Assembly: GCA_038237055.1 (NCBI GenBank)
Contig: JBBRZD010000009.1
Location: 1 to 24,773 of the forward strand
DNA: 24,773 bases
From: Dokdonella_A sp038237055
GTDB taxonomy: Bacteria; Pseudomonadota; Gammaproteobacteria; Xanthomonadales; Rhodanobacteraceae
Direction: 5' to 3'
Below are positions 23,780 through 24,773 of the stretch, one piece after another. Numbering within the stretch: the first letter of the stretch is position 1; each line of letters opens with the position of its first letter. Position numbers and translations under genes: made by a program. The notes beneath the pieces were generated by a model. That model saw nothing but the letters and a program-made list of their open reading frames with translations, was not told the origin of the DNA and did no database searches.

Positions 23780-24007
23780 CGAAATATCTCCTGGACGCCT
23801 ACGCCAGTCGCGGTCGCGGTGGGATTCGCTCCCCTACGCATCGGCCGCCCGCAGCTGACAGGCTGCCTACCATATCAGCGCACTCACGCTGAATGCCGAC
23901 TTTCCGGCCGGATCAATTTGCGCTTCTTGGCAAAATTGCTTAGCCCGGATTCAGGGCGTGCCGCCAGCTTGTCTGTGCGCGGTGCGACGGCTAATCTGTT
24001 GCGTCCC
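23780..24007. other. Divergent region between the FecR/DUF6600 gene and tRNA-Gly
   Basis: This 228-base stretch must hold the minus-strand promoter of the large secreted protein and the plus-strand tRNA promoter. Apart from the candidate tRNA promoter listed separately I see no clear promoter or operator, and no coding sequence. Confidence 0.45.
23969..23997 (+). promoter_or_regulatory. Candidate promoter for tRNA-Gly
   Basis: TTGTCT (23969-23974) and TAATCT (23992-23997) are separated by 17 bases, the optimal spacing for sigma-70. The -10 matches consensus weakly (3 of 6). A GC-rich stretch follows before the tRNA at 24008, like the discriminators of stringently controlled stable-RNA promoters. 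If used, the 5' leader is only a few bases long. Confidence 0.4.
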
Positions 24008-24081
24008 GCGGGTGTAGCTCAATGGCAGAGCTGTAGCTTCCCAAGCTACTGACGAGGGTTCGATTCCCTTCACCCGCTCCA
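24008..24081 (+). tRNA. tRNA-Gly, anticodon CCC
   Basis: A complete 74-base cloverleaf with encoded CCA. The acceptor stem pairs GCGGGTG with CACCCGC, followed by discriminator T and CCA. The D arm is GCTC-AATGGCA-GAGC. The anticodon stem GTAGC/GCTAC encloses TTCCCAA, so the anticodon is CCC, reading GGG glycine codons. The T arm GAGGG/CCCTT has the standard TTCGATT loop. It closely resembles E. coli tRNA-Gly(CCC). Confidence 0.97.
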
Positions 24082-24092
24082 CGTCGACTTAT

Positions 24093-24119
24093 GGTTCGAA
24101 ACACCCCGAGTTTCGAATC
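24093..24119 (+). terminator. Hairpin downstream of tRNA-Gly
   Basis: Arms GGTTCGAAAC (24093-24102) and GTTTCGAATC (24110-24119) pair over ten positions with one G-T wobble around a 7-base loop. It begins 12 bases after the tRNA CCA end. It has no T-tract, so it could be an inefficient terminator, a processing signal for the tRNA precursor, or a structure in the leader of the RimB-like gene. Confidence 0.5.
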
Positions 24120-24204
24120 GGCCGAATCAGCCCACCCTTGTCCTCCCGTGCAATTTTGGGGGCGGAAAATCGGCGGGCGCGCAGACGGGCTGCGTAACGG
24201 ATCA

Positions 24205-24714
24205 ATGACCGTGCTTCCTGATTCCAGTTCCCCGCGACTACAGCCGTCGCTCGTCGATTGCATGAACCTTGGATGGCGCGAATGGCTAGCGTTGCCGTCG
24301 CTCGGCATTGCGTCGATCAAGGCCAAGCTCGACACCGGCGCGCGTTCGTCGGCGTTGCATGTGGAGGCACTGGAAACGTTCCGTCAGGACGGCGTGTTGC
24401 AGGTGCGCTTCGTTGTGCGACCGCGTCGGCGAGGAAGCCGCGTTATCGCATGTTGTGTGCCGGTACTCGACTGCCGCCCGGTGACCGATTCGGGTGGTCA
24501 CCGCAGCGAGCGTTGGTTCATTCGCACCGACATCACGTTGGCTGGGCAGCAATTCAGCACTGAAATGAATTTGACCGATCGCCGCGCGATGCTATTTCCC
24601 TTGTTGCTCGGACGCAGCGCGCTCGATGGACGCTTCCGCGTCGATCCGGCGCTTTCCTACACATGTCCGCGACCGTTGCGGTCGGTTCGCCCCAATCCTG
24701 ACGAGTCCGCATGA
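24205..24714 (+). CDS. RimB-like retropepsin-fold protein (ATP-dependent zinc protease family)
   Basis: A 169-residue protein of the PF05618 group (annotated as ATP-dependent zinc protease, RimK/LysX-associated). It has the retropepsin-like aspartic motif KLDTGARSSALH, with Asp43 in the DTGA sequence, after the typical LGWREWLALPSLGIASIKA. The second half carries FPLLLGRSALDGRFRVDPALSY, conserved in this family. In Pseudomonas the homologue RimB works with the glutamate ligase RimK, acting on glutamylated ribosomal protein S6. Its stop overlaps the rimK ATG by two bases (ATGA), which supports that partnership here. ATG 24205 was chosen; the frame is open upstream to 24091, where it overlaps the tRNA-proximal hairpin and is unlikely to be coding. 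Another possible start is ATG 24262. Confidence 0.85.
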   Translation: MTVLPDSSSPRLQPSLVDCMNLGWREWLALPSLGIASIKAKLDTGARSSALHVEALETFRQDGVLQVRFVVRPRRRGSRVIACCVPVLDCRPVTDSGGHRSERWFIRTDITLAGQQFSTEMNLTDRRAMLFPLLLGRSALDGRFRVDPALSYTCPRPLRSVRPNPDESA

Positions 24715-24773
24715 AGATCGCCATCCTGTCGCGCAACTCACGCCTGTATTCAACCAAGCGCCTGATTGAGGCG
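24711..24773 (+). CDS. rimK: Ribosomal protein S6 glutamate ligase (N-terminal 21 residues, runs off the window)
   Basis: RimK is an ATP-grasp ligase that adds glutamate residues to the C-terminus of ribosomal protein S6. Only 21 residues are in the window: MKIAILSRNSRLYSTKRLIEA, which matches the RimK N-terminus closely (compare MKIAILSRDGTLYSCKRL in E. coli). The start ATG overlaps the stop of the RimB-like gene in ATGA, so the two are translationally coupled. The catalytic ATP-grasp part lies outside the window. Confidence 0.9.
   Translation, partial: MKIAILSRNSRLYSTKRLIEA

Noticed and set aside
24008..24204. Integrative element attachment site at the tRNA
   Set aside because: No integrase and no duplicated tRNA 3' end is visible in the window; downstream genes are housekeeping.

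Overview
The window is GC-rich, densely packed and typical of a gammaproteobacterial chromosome. Gene content and order (thiS-thiG-trmB, a CRP/Clp-type operator, a YfiF-like methyltransferase, a RimB-RimK pair, many intergenic hairpins) suggest the order Xanthomonadales, perhaps Rhodanobacteraceae or Xanthomonadaceae. This placement is inference from content and not a database result. I see no prophage, insertion sequence, CRISPR array or obvious transferred island.

Layout. Positions 1-2553 (minus strand) hold assimilatory sulfite reductase, cysJ followed by cysI, with cysI cut by the window edge. An intergenic stretch of about 450 bases carries a tandem MetJ-box-like repeat just upstream of cysJ. 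Positions 3008-4660 (plus) hold a GNAT acetyltransferase and a YfiF-like SpoU/TrmH RNA methyltransferase whose last codons and stop lie in a REP-like hairpin. Positions 4696-7446 (minus) hold a secreted M28 metallopeptidase, mscL and an acylpyruvase-type FAH-family enzyme. Positions 7790-12353 (plus) form a four-gene MacAB-like ABC export operon (adaptor, ATPase, two different FtsX-type permeases), preceded by a near-consensus CRP/Clp site and a perfect 12-bp palindrome. Positions 12425-16191 (minus) hold a short-chain fatty acid transporter (AtoE family), a YedA-like EamA exporter, an Ada-like repair methyltransferase without its N-terminal zinc domain, and a small membrane protein. A Rieske ferredoxin-like protein (16289-16618, plus) follows.

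From 16656 to 23779 all genes are on the minus strand: a small secreted protein, an SLC13-type permease with two TrkA-C domains, trmB, thiG, thiS, a triple 52-bp hairpin repeat, a strong intrinsic terminator, and a large secreted FecR/DUF6600-type protein with a Gln/Pro/Arg tandem-repeat tail. The right end (plus) holds tRNA-Gly(CCC), a RimB-like retropepsin-fold protein, and the first 21 codons of rimK.

Functional units visible are sulfite reduction (cysJI), thiazole synthesis for thiamine (thiSG), an ABC export pump, and ribosomal protein S6 modification (RimB/RimK). I did not find a wholly new multi-gene system. The observations most worth checking are regulatory or structural: the MetJ-like boxes before cysJ, the CRP/Clp site and palindrome before the exporter, the stop codon embedded in a REP hairpin, the hairpins directly after thi stop codons, the 52-bp repeat, and the repeat tail of the FecR/DUF6600 protein.
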